Shown one piece after another: positions 52,562 through 64,000 of a stretch of 64,000 nt of DNA. The DNA comes from Limanda limanda (Eukaryota > Chordata > Actinopteri > Pleuronectiformes > Pleuronectidae). Numbering within the stretch: position 1 is the first letter of the stretch; the number at the start of each line of letters is the position of its first letter. Under the pieces are notes generated by a model that was not told where the DNA came from, searched no databases, and was given only the letters and a program-made list of their open reading frames with translations. A program made the position numbers and the translations under genes. The stretch lies in NCBI RefSeq assembly GCF_963576545.1, contig NC_083644.1, forward strand, positions 24,255,893 through 24,319,892. The letters run 5' to 3'.

Positions 52562-54206
52562 TCTATACCATCTCATAATATCTGCTTCATAGCCATTGTT
52601 TGATAATGGTACAGCTTATTGGAAATGCAGTTTATCTAATGGCATACTTTTTAGTAACAGTACCAAAAAACAACAATCAACTCTGCACTGCTCCATTAGA
52701 ATTAAAAACACACAAGCATGACTGAAACAGTAATGACATTAGATCTTACATCAATTATAGCAAGGGCCATTAGTGTTATCGGGACATGCATACACAAATC
52801 TGATGTGGCTGTTACGGGAGTTCTCAGCAGCTTATCAGAAACAACGCCAACAAAGAGTCAGCTAATTAGTAGATAAAGACAAAGAATCATTGTCGGATAA
52901 ACTAATGTACCAGAAGCATGCTAGATGTGCAGCAATGATGTCTACATCCACATTTAATAACAGGTATCTATTATTTGAATAAGTATAATGATGAGTGGCA
53001 TCTCCAATCTCTCAGTTGCAGCTGAAAATATACACAACCTAAAAACAAGCCTGAAGGTTAACGGTTATTTTCTTATTGACTATCTGAAATCTAAGTCAAC
53101 CGTAAAGTTCAAGATGTTCATAGTGCAAAGCTGTGTTCTAACATCAAAGCTGACAACATTTTCCGGCAAAAATCGGAATTGTCTCAGTGTAACACTCAGT
53201 AATCTTTCAGAATCGTTCATAGAGAAAATCGTCATATCGCGTCACATGAGACGTACTTTCAGTCACACACAGGGTCTAGTCACACAGGCAGTTGTGATTC
53301 GACAATCAATTAGTCAAAACCTAGACTGAATTATTAATCACTTCCTGTGCTGGAGACGACTTCAGAGGGGTTGTGGAAACACTTTGATGGAGCAGCAAAT
53401 TGTGGCTTATGTCTGTATGATGAGGTTACAAAAGCCAACTCAACAAAGGTTTACTTGACTCCAGTGGTTATGCTTTCTTCCACATTTTCAATTGAAAAAA
53501 CATGACTTGTTTTTCTCAAAACCAAGGATAATTGAATAAATCAAGAAGGCATCATGGGAACATTTACAGTACGTCATTAAGGCAACCTTACTGACCTTTG
53601 ACAACTCTCGGTGACGAAAAATCAATAGACACAGCAAAGGAATAGCTTAAATAATGTTTTTTGTTTGTTACATATACACTGTTTTGTAGTTATTATGATG
53701 CCACCAATCTGGAAGCTAGAACATAACCGGACGATTTGACAAAAATGAATAGAATAACTGGATAAATTATAGAAGAATATAATTAAACAATTAAAAAGAT
53801 TAAATTAAAATGAATTTTGGGTCTTCCTGCTTTAAATTCAATAAAGATGCAAATGTAATATTTTTTGTTGGAATTCATAATTATAGAAATGGAATAAAAA
53901 ACACAAAACTCTCCGTGTCTATATGTGCATATAACATTTATGCCAAATTTCCAGTTTAATACAGAAAAATACAATAAATTAGTATTTCTACATTTTCAAC
54001 ATGATGAAATTGGTTTACAAAATATCTACAAACTCTAAATAATTACCACTAATGTCTGTACAGTATTTTTGGTATTCATGAAAAACACAGACCCACACAC
54101 ACCTGAGTGAAAGTAAAGCATTAAGTTGAGGGTTTCGGATTGTCTGCTTTCTAAAAAATAAAGAAAATGTATATATAAATTGAATATCGCTGCAATAGCG
54201 TAAACA

Positions 54207-54251
<45 letters not shown>

Positions 54252-57200
54252 AATACATATATGTAAAGTAAATTAAATTAAAGAAGATGTTTTACACTGC
54301 TCTGAGGATATACAGTACTGTACTGATGTGGAAAGACAGAAAAATATTATTAAGTACTCACCCAAATTTTAACACTAAGTGATGATGGGGACAACAGGAT
54401 CAGACACCTGAAAAGAAAAACATTTTAAGTATACAGCTCATATATACAGGGTAAACTGGCTTCACAGAGAGATAATCATTTGGGCCAGTATGTGGATCGC
54501 TTCTGATCTGATCTCTCCGTTCTTGGTCTGAAGCTGCAGTTTTGATTCATTTCAGTGACTTTCATTTGTTTACTTTCGGAAAGTTGGCATTACAGCGCAG
54601 CACCAACTCCTAAAGTGAAACACTAACTTTTGACTGCAGGGGATAAATTCAAGAATGATAATTGAGACTGAAATTTCTATTTCTGGTGTTGTGAATGTCC
54701 TACATTCTGTTTAGATACAGGTAAGGGTGGGGGTGGAATGATTTTTGTCTCCAGGGCCCAAAGATGTGTATTCCTCTTGCTGAGGAATGTTTTTGTTCTG
54801 ATAAATTGACATTGTCAGTTTCCCACGTTGCCACAGTGTGGCATATACTATAGGGAGCAGTGGTGGGAACACAGATGCTACATACGATTGGCGTCAGTCA
54901 ATGTGACAGTTCTTGTTTTTTCTTCTCTTTTGAAGAAGGGGGGGGGTCTATTTTTCTAAATCTGAACTTCCAAGTCGAGGAAGCAGGAAGGAATAAGAAT
55001 GAATACACCTACACTCCCCTTCTCCCTTTAGAATGGCAAAAATCTCTTTGTACTCGCAACATAATTACTGGTGGGCGCCAGTTTGGAATTGTTATCCATG
55101 CCTCCTTCACACTTTTTTTCTTTTTTGCAAGAATAATTCAATGTTTTGAGAACATGCAACTGACAACTAAGTCTTTTCTCAACTTCTCTTCGGTTTCTTT
55201 ATGCTGTGCTGATGTTAAGGAACAAGTTTTGCTTGAAGTGGTGCTCCTTGTTATAGCACATGCTCCTGTTGTTGAGACGCTGCGTGTTCCACAAGCACAG
55301 CGAGCAGGTAGCCATGGAGGAGAAGTAACCAGGAGCTGGGGACATGTTTCCCCAGGGAAATAATGTTGATGAACAAGCTTTATTTTGGTCTTTTCATGAA
55401 GTCTGAAGTCTTCAAGACACAGTGACAGTTAGTGAGTATAGTTTCCACTTTTAATTTGGTGCTTTTTTCAGTTTTGAGCATTGAACTTAAAAGGGTCCTT
55501 TGTGTATTTTAACGACAAAATATGTGTTGAGTTTGTTTTTAGTTAGTGACAATTTTAATCTTATATCAGAAAATTGAATTTCAATAATTTTATATTGAAT
55601 GACCATATATTTTCACAATTTTCTGTCATATTACAGCCTAAATGGAAAATCAGCTAAATGGAATAAAAAATGTATAACAGTTAAGTGTTGGCAAATATGC
55701 CTCACTTCCTGTCGGCAGCTGTCAACTTATATTGTGAGCCACAGCTATGTGGGCTAGATATTCATTGTCATTATTATTAACCCAAGGTAAATATACAGAG
55801 CTCTCATGTGATTTCGCAGCAACTCTCACAAACAGCAGTCTCCAAGAGTCACATTGATTTTCCACAACTGCAAAATATCCACAACCACAGAAATCCATGC
55901 AACTAATGGTCGCAATGATTTCATGTCCAGCGAAATTTCAACATAGCATTTCTGACCAATTGCTCTGATATTTTTCTCTGATAAGTTAGGGACTTGGAAT
56001 CTGTCCACAAATTTTAAGATTCAGATAAAAACAAAAAGGGTTTCAGCATGTTCTGTACTAAAACATCTGGGGAAGTTTCCAGCTGAAAAGAAGTTGCGTA
56101 ATCGGAGATCTGGCCAGAAATTGTGGAAAACACATCAGTTGAGCTTATGGCTTTGTGTGTGGCTGTCAGTTGCCAGCCAAGTAAATTAACCAGAATTACC
56201 GCCTCGTGGTCGTCTGCCTCCACCAACCAGATATTTTGCAGGAAATATGTTCACAATCTCCACTTGTTTTCCTGAGCTATGACTTTGAATAACAGCCAGA
56301 AAAGTGGTTTTGCACAACATTATGACGTCACAGTGAAGCTGACCTTCGACCGTTTCGGAAAATGGGTCAGACAGAAGGACAGTAGACCAACCCAGTTGTA
56401 ATCATGCCATCGCTGGGGTCAAAACTGTGCAAGTCTGGAGTGAAATCTAACTCTAACCTGGTCAATTGGTTGGTCAAAACTAATTAGTATAGATTAAAGG
56501 TGTGAAAATGTCTAAATTCTAATGCATCACGATGAAGAAACAGAACCTTATCGAATCATGTTTTCAGCTACATTCAGTGTTTTGGCGATGTCCCGCTGCT
56601 GCATAATTATAACCAGCACTGCTTCAGGACAGATGCACATTACAGGTCCAGTCCGGTCTGCCTGTGTCAGAGTCTTTGGGATGGAATTGATGAACACCCA
56701 AATGTATTTTGCTTAACGGAAGCTGCTGTAAAACATTTGCCCCAATTAGATCTAGTCCTAAATTAATTTAAGGACATCAAAATAAAAACATACAGGCAAG
56801 TCATGTTTTGAACACACATAAAAAGGCTGAAAATCAGCTCATTGGTTGAACCCAATTCCTTACCCCTGCTGTAACGGAAACTTTACTGAATGTTACTTAC
56901 ATTTTTTAAATGTCTTGTCTGGGAAAATAAGTCCAAAAAAGGCCAAAACATTCCTACCGTGGCCGCTGGTTTGATGGGAGTATTGTACATTCCTTGTGTG
57001 TCTGATGGTGAACAGCCAAACTAAAGTGTTGTCAGTTATGTAGACCTGCCAAAGCACATTTCTATAAAAACTAAACATCTCTCAGTGGCAAACTTGTAGT
57101 ATTTATCAGGTAGGGTTTTAAAATTGGACACAAACTGAATCGATATGAGGAACAGCTTCAACTTTAGGAAACCCCTGCTACTACTTTTGGAGATATAAAT

Positions 57201-57618
57201 AGGATTCATAATGTTGCCATGGATTCAGTGAGTACGACCATAAACATCAACTACAGTCTCATTGCGTAACCTGCATCTGTTTACATTCCTGCAAACTGGC
57301 CCCATTAAAAGTAAACTAAGTTATCTTTGATAAGTTCCTGTTTGCATTGTACAAACTGATGTACAGATAACTCTCACTGGGTCATGTTGATACTGAAAAA
57401 AACTTTAAAACATTCTTAGGTTGTGTGATCAGTTGTTTGTGTCCATTCTAAAAATAGTGCATCAATCACAGTCCAACCTGGACAGGGCGTGCACTCACGC
57501 AAAATGACACTGGGTACAATGGGCTGTCTGCCATCACTCAGAAATATTCAGGCATTTTTTTGTTAGTCAAATAAAATGAGCCAATTTCATTCAATGCCAA
57601 ATCCATTATGATAACTTA
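52562..57618. other. Non-coding region between two hAT elements
   Basis: About 5 kb with no supported gene. It contains a 41-base AT microsatellite at 54209-54249 and otherwise unique AT-rich DNA. A 167-codon plus-strand frame at 54860-55363 has no recognisable domain and includes low-complexity F and G runs, so I do not call it. Confidence 0.5.
54209..54249. repeat. AT microsatellite, about 20 units
   Basis: An uninterrupted AT/TA run of 41 bases. Confidence 0.95.
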
Positions 57619-57626
57619 GCTTAAAC
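57619..57626 (+). repeat. Left target duplication of the hAT transposon
   Basis: GCTTAAAC, identical to 59424-59431. Confidence 0.95.
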
Positions 57627-57838
57627 CAGTGATGCCAGGGTTACGGCCCGCGGGCCGGACCCGGCCCGACTGTACATCACATCCGGCCCGCGGGTGATAA
57701 GGGGAGAATATAAATTTTAATTTAATTTTGATGGAATTTAAAAAAAAAAAAAAAAATTAAAATTTTCGGTGGACTCCGTTAGTTGGTCTGTTGCTGCTGC
57801 CCGCCTCAGCTGCAGCAGCGCCGGTAGTGCTGATCGAG

Positions 57839-58156
57839 ATGTTGTCAAAGAAGAGGAAGGTCGACACTGAAGCTCGCATCTTTCAGGATAGATGGAGAGA
57901 AAATTATTTCTTTTGGGAAGTAGGAGGCAAACCCGTGTGTCTTATCTGTCGTCAACAAGTGGCTGTACTTAAGGAGTACAACATCAAACGACACTACGAG
58001 ACCCACGCCGAGAAATACGGCGAGTACACAGGGCAACTCCGGACTCAGAAGCTAAACGAGGTAGCATCATCGCTACAGAAACAGCAAGCCGTATTCTCCA
58101 AATGTCGAGATACACACGAAGGTTCGTTTTATTTTAATACATATGTAACGAACTGA
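57839..58156 (+). pseudogene. hAT transposase N-terminal fragment with BED-type zinc finger
   Basis: The ATG at 57839 opens a 105-codon frame. It begins MLSKKRKVDTEARIFQDRWR (a basic, possibly nuclear-targeting start), then has WEVGGKPVCLICRQQVAVLK and a C-x2-C-x14-H-x3-H zinc finger with C34, C37, H52 and H56. The segment up to about residue 88 resembles the N-terminus of hAT-derived proteins such as GTF2IRD2-like and ZBED-type genes. After about residue 90 similarity is lost and the frame stops at 58156. A full transposase would be several hundred residues longer and carry the DDE catalytic residues, none of which are seen. This is a broken mobile-element gene. Confidence 0.85.
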
Positions 58157-58383
58157 TAGTTGAGTTCTGTTCTGTTTGACTGCTTGATATGTGGTTGTTA
58201 TGAATGTTCCGCTAAGTACACCGTGTTGAATAAGTACTGCGATGTCCTGAGTGTCTGTGAATAGGTCGGGGTCGGACATGTGACAGTTCTTGACCAATGG
58301 CTGTGTGGGATGACAGGCTCTCATTGGCTGGTTCGTTGGCGTGTCAGGGGTGAATGAGGAAGTGGAGGGAGAAGACGAGTGTT

Positions 58384-58590
<207 letters not shown>

Positions 58591-59200
58591 TACTTTCCGA
58601 AGGGAAATTAAGTTGTCATAGCAGCCGGTACATTTGAATACAATAAAATACAAAAATACAATACAATAGAATAAAATAAAAAATATTGAGGTAGAAAGAA
58701 TAAAAAACAGAAGCACAAGATAAAATAGGTAGATAAGGTGCAGTGGCAAGATGATGGTAATAGTACTCATGATATGATGGTAATGTTATTGTTAGACAGT
58801 ATATAAGAATAGTACAGTATATATAGTATATAATATAACATAATATATATTTATATATGATAGTAATTATACCAATATAAAAGCAGTATATAGTAATAAT
58901 GGCAGCAACAGTATATATAATAATAATAGTAATAGTGATATAATAATAGTAATTATAACATGTACACATGTATAAATATGTGTACATAGACTTATGTATA
59001 CAAAGAATATACAGAGAGTATGATATAATATATGATATATAGTAGAGGTATGAATATGAATATAAGTATTTGACTATACAATAGGTCATATAATATACTA
59101 TGAGTGTAAGAATATGTAGACAGAGTGTGCAAAAGACAATATTAGGAGTTTGATGTTAGGAGTGAAGAGATAGGAATAAGAAGTGGACATGTTCATGTTA
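58591..59200 (-). mobile_element. Retroelement-like 3' fragment with GATA tail, nested in the hAT element
   Basis: On the minus strand the sequence ends AATTTCCCTTCGGAAAGTA followed by the TATC array. This resembles the TTTCCC-GGGATTAATAAAGTATCTATC ends of a dispersed fish retroelement that finishes in a tetranucleotide tail. The AT-rich body up to about 59200 may belong to it, but the distal boundary and target duplication are unclear. A fragment at 63230-63430 may be from the same family. Confidence 0.5.
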
Positions 59201-59423
59201 ACTTTAATAAAGTTACAAATATAAGAAGAAGTTCTGTGTCGTCTGTGAAGCGGGGATGTTATAATATATTGATGTGTAGGCCTTCATGAATAATTTCAAA
59301 TAACCTACCTATCCATGTGTTGAGTCAGTGTTTGGCCTTTTCAGTCCGAAACTGTAATCCGGCCCCCTGAGGTCTTGCTTGAAAAAATCTGGCCCCCTGT
59401 CCAATTTCACCCTGGCATCCCTG

Positions 59424-59431
59424 GCTTAAAC
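59424..59431 (+). repeat. Right target duplication of the hAT transposon
   Basis: GCTTAAAC, identical to 57619-57626. Confidence 0.95.
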
Positions 59432-60633
59432 TGTTTTCAGTCCAGTAGCCCATGGATAAAACACAATGAGCTAAATACTCAAATTATCAGAGCCATTAGA
59501 CATTCAGATAGAGGAATTTTCTATCAAACACAAGCGATCTTGCGAGTACATTAGACCATTAACACAATTCTAAAGACTCACAATCTGTCAAAGAAATGTA
59601 ATTTAGGCCCTGAAGAGTCTTCATTCATCAAGTTGTGATGGACAGGCTGGAAAGAGATGAAAAAGTGTGCAAGCAACAAACTCTTCCTCTAACCTTCATC
59701 TTCGTCTCATGCTGCACTCTGGATCACTCTATTGTCATTGTGGACTATACTTTATATGATAGGTTTGATACTCATGAAGCCCTTTTTTTTACAATGGTTG
59801 ACCCAAACATTTATGTTATAGAAACCTGTCAAAACTATGAAGCAAAGGGTCCATTTTCTTTGTAGGCACATGCTTTCTAAGTGCTCCTACAATGGACAGC
59901 CTGATTGAGCCTAAATGTTAACAGCCTGAAAAGGCACTAAACCAATGAAAAATACATATCCCTGAAAACACCTTGGCCTTTTTCCTGGGCTTTATAGTGT
60001 ATTTATAACCTTTTTTTTTACAGCAACACAGCAAAGTGAAAGGCCTGCTCAGATTAAATTAGTTACCTTTTCTGAACTAGGTACAGTCCAGTGGCGTTGC
60101 AGGAATCCGCCCAAGGGCAGATTGGAGTGCATGGAATACCCTTAACAGAAAGCAAGTCTCTCATCTGACTCATATCTGACCTGCTAACCATCCATGAGAG
60201 GTTCATCTGAACCAAGAATACTGCTGGGTCTCACTTAGAGGTGAGCAGGCTCCCAGGCCGATTGCAGCAAAGTGACTCTTAAAGCACCAGTCTGAATTTT
60301 TGATTATACCTCTTGCAGACGAACACAGTTTCATGAGGAAGAAAACATCATCTAAACATCATCTTCCTCTCTTACCACTAGAATTCAAAATACTACAACC
60401 TGACTGATATTTCTGAGGGCCGAAGGAGATACTGCTGTTAAGGTGTAAAATATTTGCGATACTGATAAATATATATTTTTTGAATTGCCAATGATTCCTA
60501 AGATGTTGTTATAAAGGCTAATGACAAAAAAAATGTAATTGAGGCACGATTTTTTTACAGCTAGAAAGAAAAAGAAAACAAATATTTAGAATTTGAATTA
60601 GCATTTTTGCCGGTAGTGGACCTAAAAACTACT

Positions 60634-60831
60634 GCCAGTATGGAGGCATGTTGTGTTTTTTTTTTGTAGTTTTATAACGTCTGAAGAAGAGGTCGCCTTG
60701 GATGAAACACTGTTTACCCCTGAGACTGTTAAAGTGTTTTGTCAACTCAAACACGTCACCCAACCCTCCATCGGCTTAGTGGTGAGTTGATAATGAGTGA
60801 ATTTTAATTTTTCAGGGACTTATCCCTTTAA
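60634..60831. mobile_element. Half copy of the fold-back element
   Basis: The stretch begins CAGTATGGAGGCATGTTGTG, as in the right arm of the copy at 50050, and continues to a terminal GGGACTTATCCCTTTAA. The left arm is absent. It directly abuts a LINE reverse-transcriptase fragment at 60834. Confidence 0.7.
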
Positions 60832-60833
60832 GG

Positions 60834-61090
60834 CTCCGTCCGAGAGAGGCAGCTGGCCCGGACAAGGTGTGCCCGACAATGCTCAAGGCCTGTGCTGCTA
60901 AACTAGGGGAGCCCCTTCAATGTGTTTTCAATCTGAGTCTGCGACTGAGACCAGTTGCCCTAACATCACATATTATTAAAGACATTGGAGTGGCTTTTGC
61001 TCCATCTCATTCGGCCCCAGGTCCGCCACACACTCGACACAATGCAGTTTGCCTACCAAGTGGATGTGAAAGACGCCATCCTCTTTCTTA
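60834..61090 (+). pseudogene. LINE reverse transcriptase remnant (CR1/L2/Rex1-like)
   Basis: The plus strand reads LRPREAAGPDKVCPTMLKAC and on through CAAKLGEPLQCVFNLSL, then jumps straight to RPVALTSHIIK. The AAGPD and RPVALTSH motifs are hallmarks of the reverse transcriptase of vertebrate non-LTR elements of this group. The intervening 30 or more residues found in intact elements are deleted. After about 60985 the frame shifts; MQFAYQVDVKDAILFL appears in another frame near 61041, equivalent to the LQFAYQ motif. No intact catalytic FADD region is seen. It is a dead fragment. Confidence 0.85.
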
Positions 61091-63775
61091 TCCATCCATC
61101 CATCAAACGATATGTCTAAGATTATAAAAATTTTGATTCCATGGGAAAAATATTGTAAAATGCAAGGATGAAACATTTTTATTTCACCAGCCCTCTTAAT
61201 TGGTATTACAAGCCATACAATACAACATCTTCATTTGGAATCAGTCGTACATTTAAGTGTTTGCACACATAAAAAGCTAATCTGGTTTCCTTGTCAAAAT
61301 TCAGTTGTTGTTCAACACTACTGGTCACACTAATCCATGAGCACCGTACTGATGCCTTATCTCCCTTTCTGCCAGATGCCTGCTGATTTCCCAGTTTGAT
61401 CACCTGATGATTCCAGTTCGTCTGCAGCAGAATCTACACCAGAACATCAACCACTATAACAACATGTCATGTTCCTCTGCCTGCATTGAGCCCTCTTTCC
61501 TGTTTTCTAGTTGCCCCATGACCCGTCCCACAGTCCACCATCACAGGCTCTCAGACTTTGCTACTGGTTCCTGATAAGTTCTGTGAGGACTCTGATTCCT
61601 GAGCACTTTGCTCACCATGCTTCTACTGCATTTAAAGTGAGAAACAAAAGTGTTTAAATGACTGAAACGGCTGGAACTATGGTGGGTGTTACACCCAGCC
61701 ATTTGGGCGGCTCCATGAGACGTACGAAGCTCCAACACTGACCCACATCAACCAAAGAAAACCTTTAAAAGAACAAAATCCATTAAAAGATTATATTACA
61801 CACAATCAACACTTAATAACTAGAATGGCCTGAAATAGATGGCATTCCTCTGCCAAGGCCCAACAGTCCCCTAGTGTAACCACATTTTTTAAAACACCTT
61901 TACTCACAATGTTTAAGACAGTGATTTTTAAAAAAAGGGAATTCCTCAATCCACCCCTGATACGGATCCGATACGAAGTTTAAGATGCAATTTGACTTGT
62001 TTTATTAAAATCCTGCTAACAAGCAAGCAAACATAATCAAAAACATAGCCTTTTGGCACAGATTCCATGTAGTGCAGCAAACCAGCAGTCCCCTGGTTTG
62101 TCCCCTTCTCATCCCCACAGGCAGAGGAGCTTTAAAGCACTTCAATTACCAGACCAGGTGAACTGCAATGAAATCTTATTGGTAGAATCAGGACAAAACT
62201 ACAGGAAGGACAGCAGAGGAATAGTGACAGAGAGCATACTGTACACGTCAGCTCACGTCCGCTTACTTTCTGTGTGTGGTTTTCAGTTTCCCTTTAGGCA
62301 CTGGGTTTACTTTCAAAATATTACCAAATAAGTGCTTCTATCTTTCTAAGAAACCAATACCTTCAACATGGTTTTGTAGATCTACTCGCCTTGTGATAAA
62401 AGTCACTGCTTCACGGTGAGCGACTCTGCTCCCCCACTGCACATTGAAGACACTTCCAGTTCATAACTGTAGCATCTGACTAATAACTGATAACTATTCT
62501 TTTAATCTATGAATCTGGACACAAATGCTGAAAAGTAGATAAGAAGCAAATGGGTTTTATGTTGATTAAAGTAAATTAAATGGTGGGATGTGGTCGTGTT
62601 ATGAAACCAATCAAATTTTGATGTAATACATATGAAATAGCGAAGAATTACAGATGTCACTGATGATGAGCTCCAAAGGACTGAAGTCGGAAAAATTTCA
62701 ACTGTCAGAGAAATTGATTATGCAAGAGGAATGAGAGTGAGAGAGGACTGGCCTCACTATATAAAGTCTGTCAGCTGACAAGCTGCCACTGGGAAAGTGA
62801 GGCGTCTATAGACGTCCCACCGAATCAAGACACTCCGTTACATCGTGAGATGGCTACGGGAGGATAACAAAATTGCCGTTCAAATCCATTTATAAATGTC
62901 TATGGTGCACAGTGTGATAGCTCATAAAAACATGAAGGAATACTTTAGGACACAGTGTTCACTCAGCGACATTAAAACAGGAGTCCTAAAGGACCAGTGG
63001 GTATATTTGTTATAGTTTTGTTCTTGCAGATGTCTGAGTGAAAGACAACAAGCTGTGTTGTGTTTCTCTACATATTGTGGGTCAAAAATATGTTACAATG
63101 CACAACGCCCAACTAAGGGAAGTGTTGGAGAAGAAGAAACCAGTCAGCTCAGCAGTGCATAAGTTAAAGTCAAATGTTATACAATACAAAACTAAGAATA
63201 TATACATCTGGCACATGTACTTGTAGGTATTGCACCGTGTGTGTCAGTTCACATTTCCAAATAAGGTGCAGGCAGGAAAAAGATGTGCAGAGGGTTGAAA
63301 GTTCTGAGATGACTACAAGTTTAGGAAGCTGAGGGCCTGGTGGTACAAACTGTTCTTAAGTCTGCTGGTGTGTGCAGCCCTGCTCCTGCTGAAAGGGCTC
63401 GGAGCTCTCCTGGGTGCAGCCATCTCACGGCGCAACCGGAAGCCGGCTCAAAGTATTTAAAGTATTTGTACTTTGGAACAAATGCTTCTACAGTAGAAAA
63501 GGTTGTGTTCATCAAGAAAACTATTTTCCAACCACCAACAATCCACCAACCAACATGAACTCACAGTGGACAGAGCCACATGAGCTGGATAAGGGCAACA
63601 AAATTCCGGACAGCGGTGTGATCGTGTGCCAGAGGTGACATTCGTCGACATCCAGAGATAAAGTTACAATACAAGTGCTCATCAAATTCCTAAGCATAAA
63701 ACAAATGCTTACTTCTCTATTTTCTTAAATCATTAGCAGAAACACTGTAGCTTCTACACAGACCTGAGCTCTGAG
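61091..63775. other. Non-coding region before the second GC-rich hAT-like copy
   Basis: About 2.7 kb without a supported gene. A retroelement-like fragment sits around 63230-63430. The remaining sequence shows only short frames with no recognised product. Confidence 0.5.
63230..63430 (-). mobile_element. Retroelement-like fragment
   Basis: The plus-strand phrases GGTGCAGGCAGGAAAAAGA, GTGCAGAGGGTTGAAAGTTC, GAGGGCCTGGTGGTACAAAC, TGTTCTTAAGTCTGCTGGTG and GCTCCTGCTG form a series I recognise from a dispersed teleost repeat, commonly found a few hundred bases inside the GATA-tailed end. Orientation is inferred from that recollection. Confidence 0.5.
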
Positions 63776-64000
63776 TAGGCCTGTCGCGATATGCAATAAA
63801 TCAATTAATTGCGCGATAAATTAAAATGAGCGATAATTTTTTGCTGGCTGCAATAAATTCAGGGATTAAAGTTTTCCGTCGCTATGACGGATTTCCGTCA
63901 ACTCCGCTCGCATAAGGCTAAAAATGAGATCGATGCAGATCCCATCCGGCAGTCGGCTGCCGGTGGACAGACTCTTGTCTCCGTGCTGCCCGCGCCCCGC
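63776..64000 (+). mobile_element. GC-rich hAT-like element, copy 2 (cut by the window edge)
   Basis: The copy starts TAGGCCTGTCGCGAT and matches copy 1 over the available 225 bases with five substitutions and one 6-base deletion (in the GGCCGCGGCTGCC stretch). The left flank is GCTCTGAG; the right end is outside the window. The terminus here matches the right end of copy 1 better than copy 1's own left end does. Confidence 0.9.

Noticed and set aside
54860..55363. 167-codon plus-strand open frame
   Set aside because: No known domain, low-complexity F and G runs, and no splice or regulatory context.
62053..62331. 92-codon plus-strand frame
   Set aside because: No recognised product and no surrounding gene structure.

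Overview
The window reads as vertebrate, most probably teleost fish, nuclear DNA. It is AT-rich, has no prokaryote-like gene packing, and is full of microsatellites and dispersed repeats that I recognise from ray-finned fish. No rRNA, tRNA, CRISPR array or operon is visible.

The only host gene I can support is lpp (lipoma-preferred partner), a zyxin-family LIM protein of focal adhesions, on the minus strand. Three coding exons lie at 26988-26789 (start codon at 26984-26982), 13489-13392 and 9038-8916. All have AG acceptors and GT donors. Their phases chain as 1 then 0, giving an open N-terminal stretch of 139 residues: alpha-actinin-binding type motif, two EVH1-type proline motifs, and the leucine-rich segment that is a nuclear export signal in mammalian LPP. 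Later exons (rest of the proline-rich region, three LIM domains) lie beyond the low-coordinate end. The promoter and any non-coding 5' exons lie at higher coordinates, either unrecognised here or outside the window. The other long reading frames are not convincing genes.

Layout: 1-8915 is intron after the third exon (dispersed repeat, several microsatellites, a possible conserved block). 9039-13391 and 13490-26788 are the two complete introns. 26989-64000 is 5' intron or upstream DNA and holds most of the mobile elements.

Best-defined mobile elements: a hAT transposon at 57627-59423 with a perfect 8-bp target duplication, a remnant BED-finger transposase exon and a nested GATA-tailed retroelement-like fragment; a GC-rich hAT-like element at 51641-52553 with a near-perfect 8-bp duplication and a second copy entering at 63776; a hAT-like element at 37007-38215; a fold-back element at 49786-50160 with a half copy at 60634-60831; and a broken LINE reverse transcriptase at 60834-61090. 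I found no new multi-gene system. The points most worth a second look are the GC-rich hAT family with an open frame in both copies, two perfect 15-bp hairpins, a 131-bp inverted duplicate pair, and several unique blocks that may be conserved enhancers of the lpp locus.
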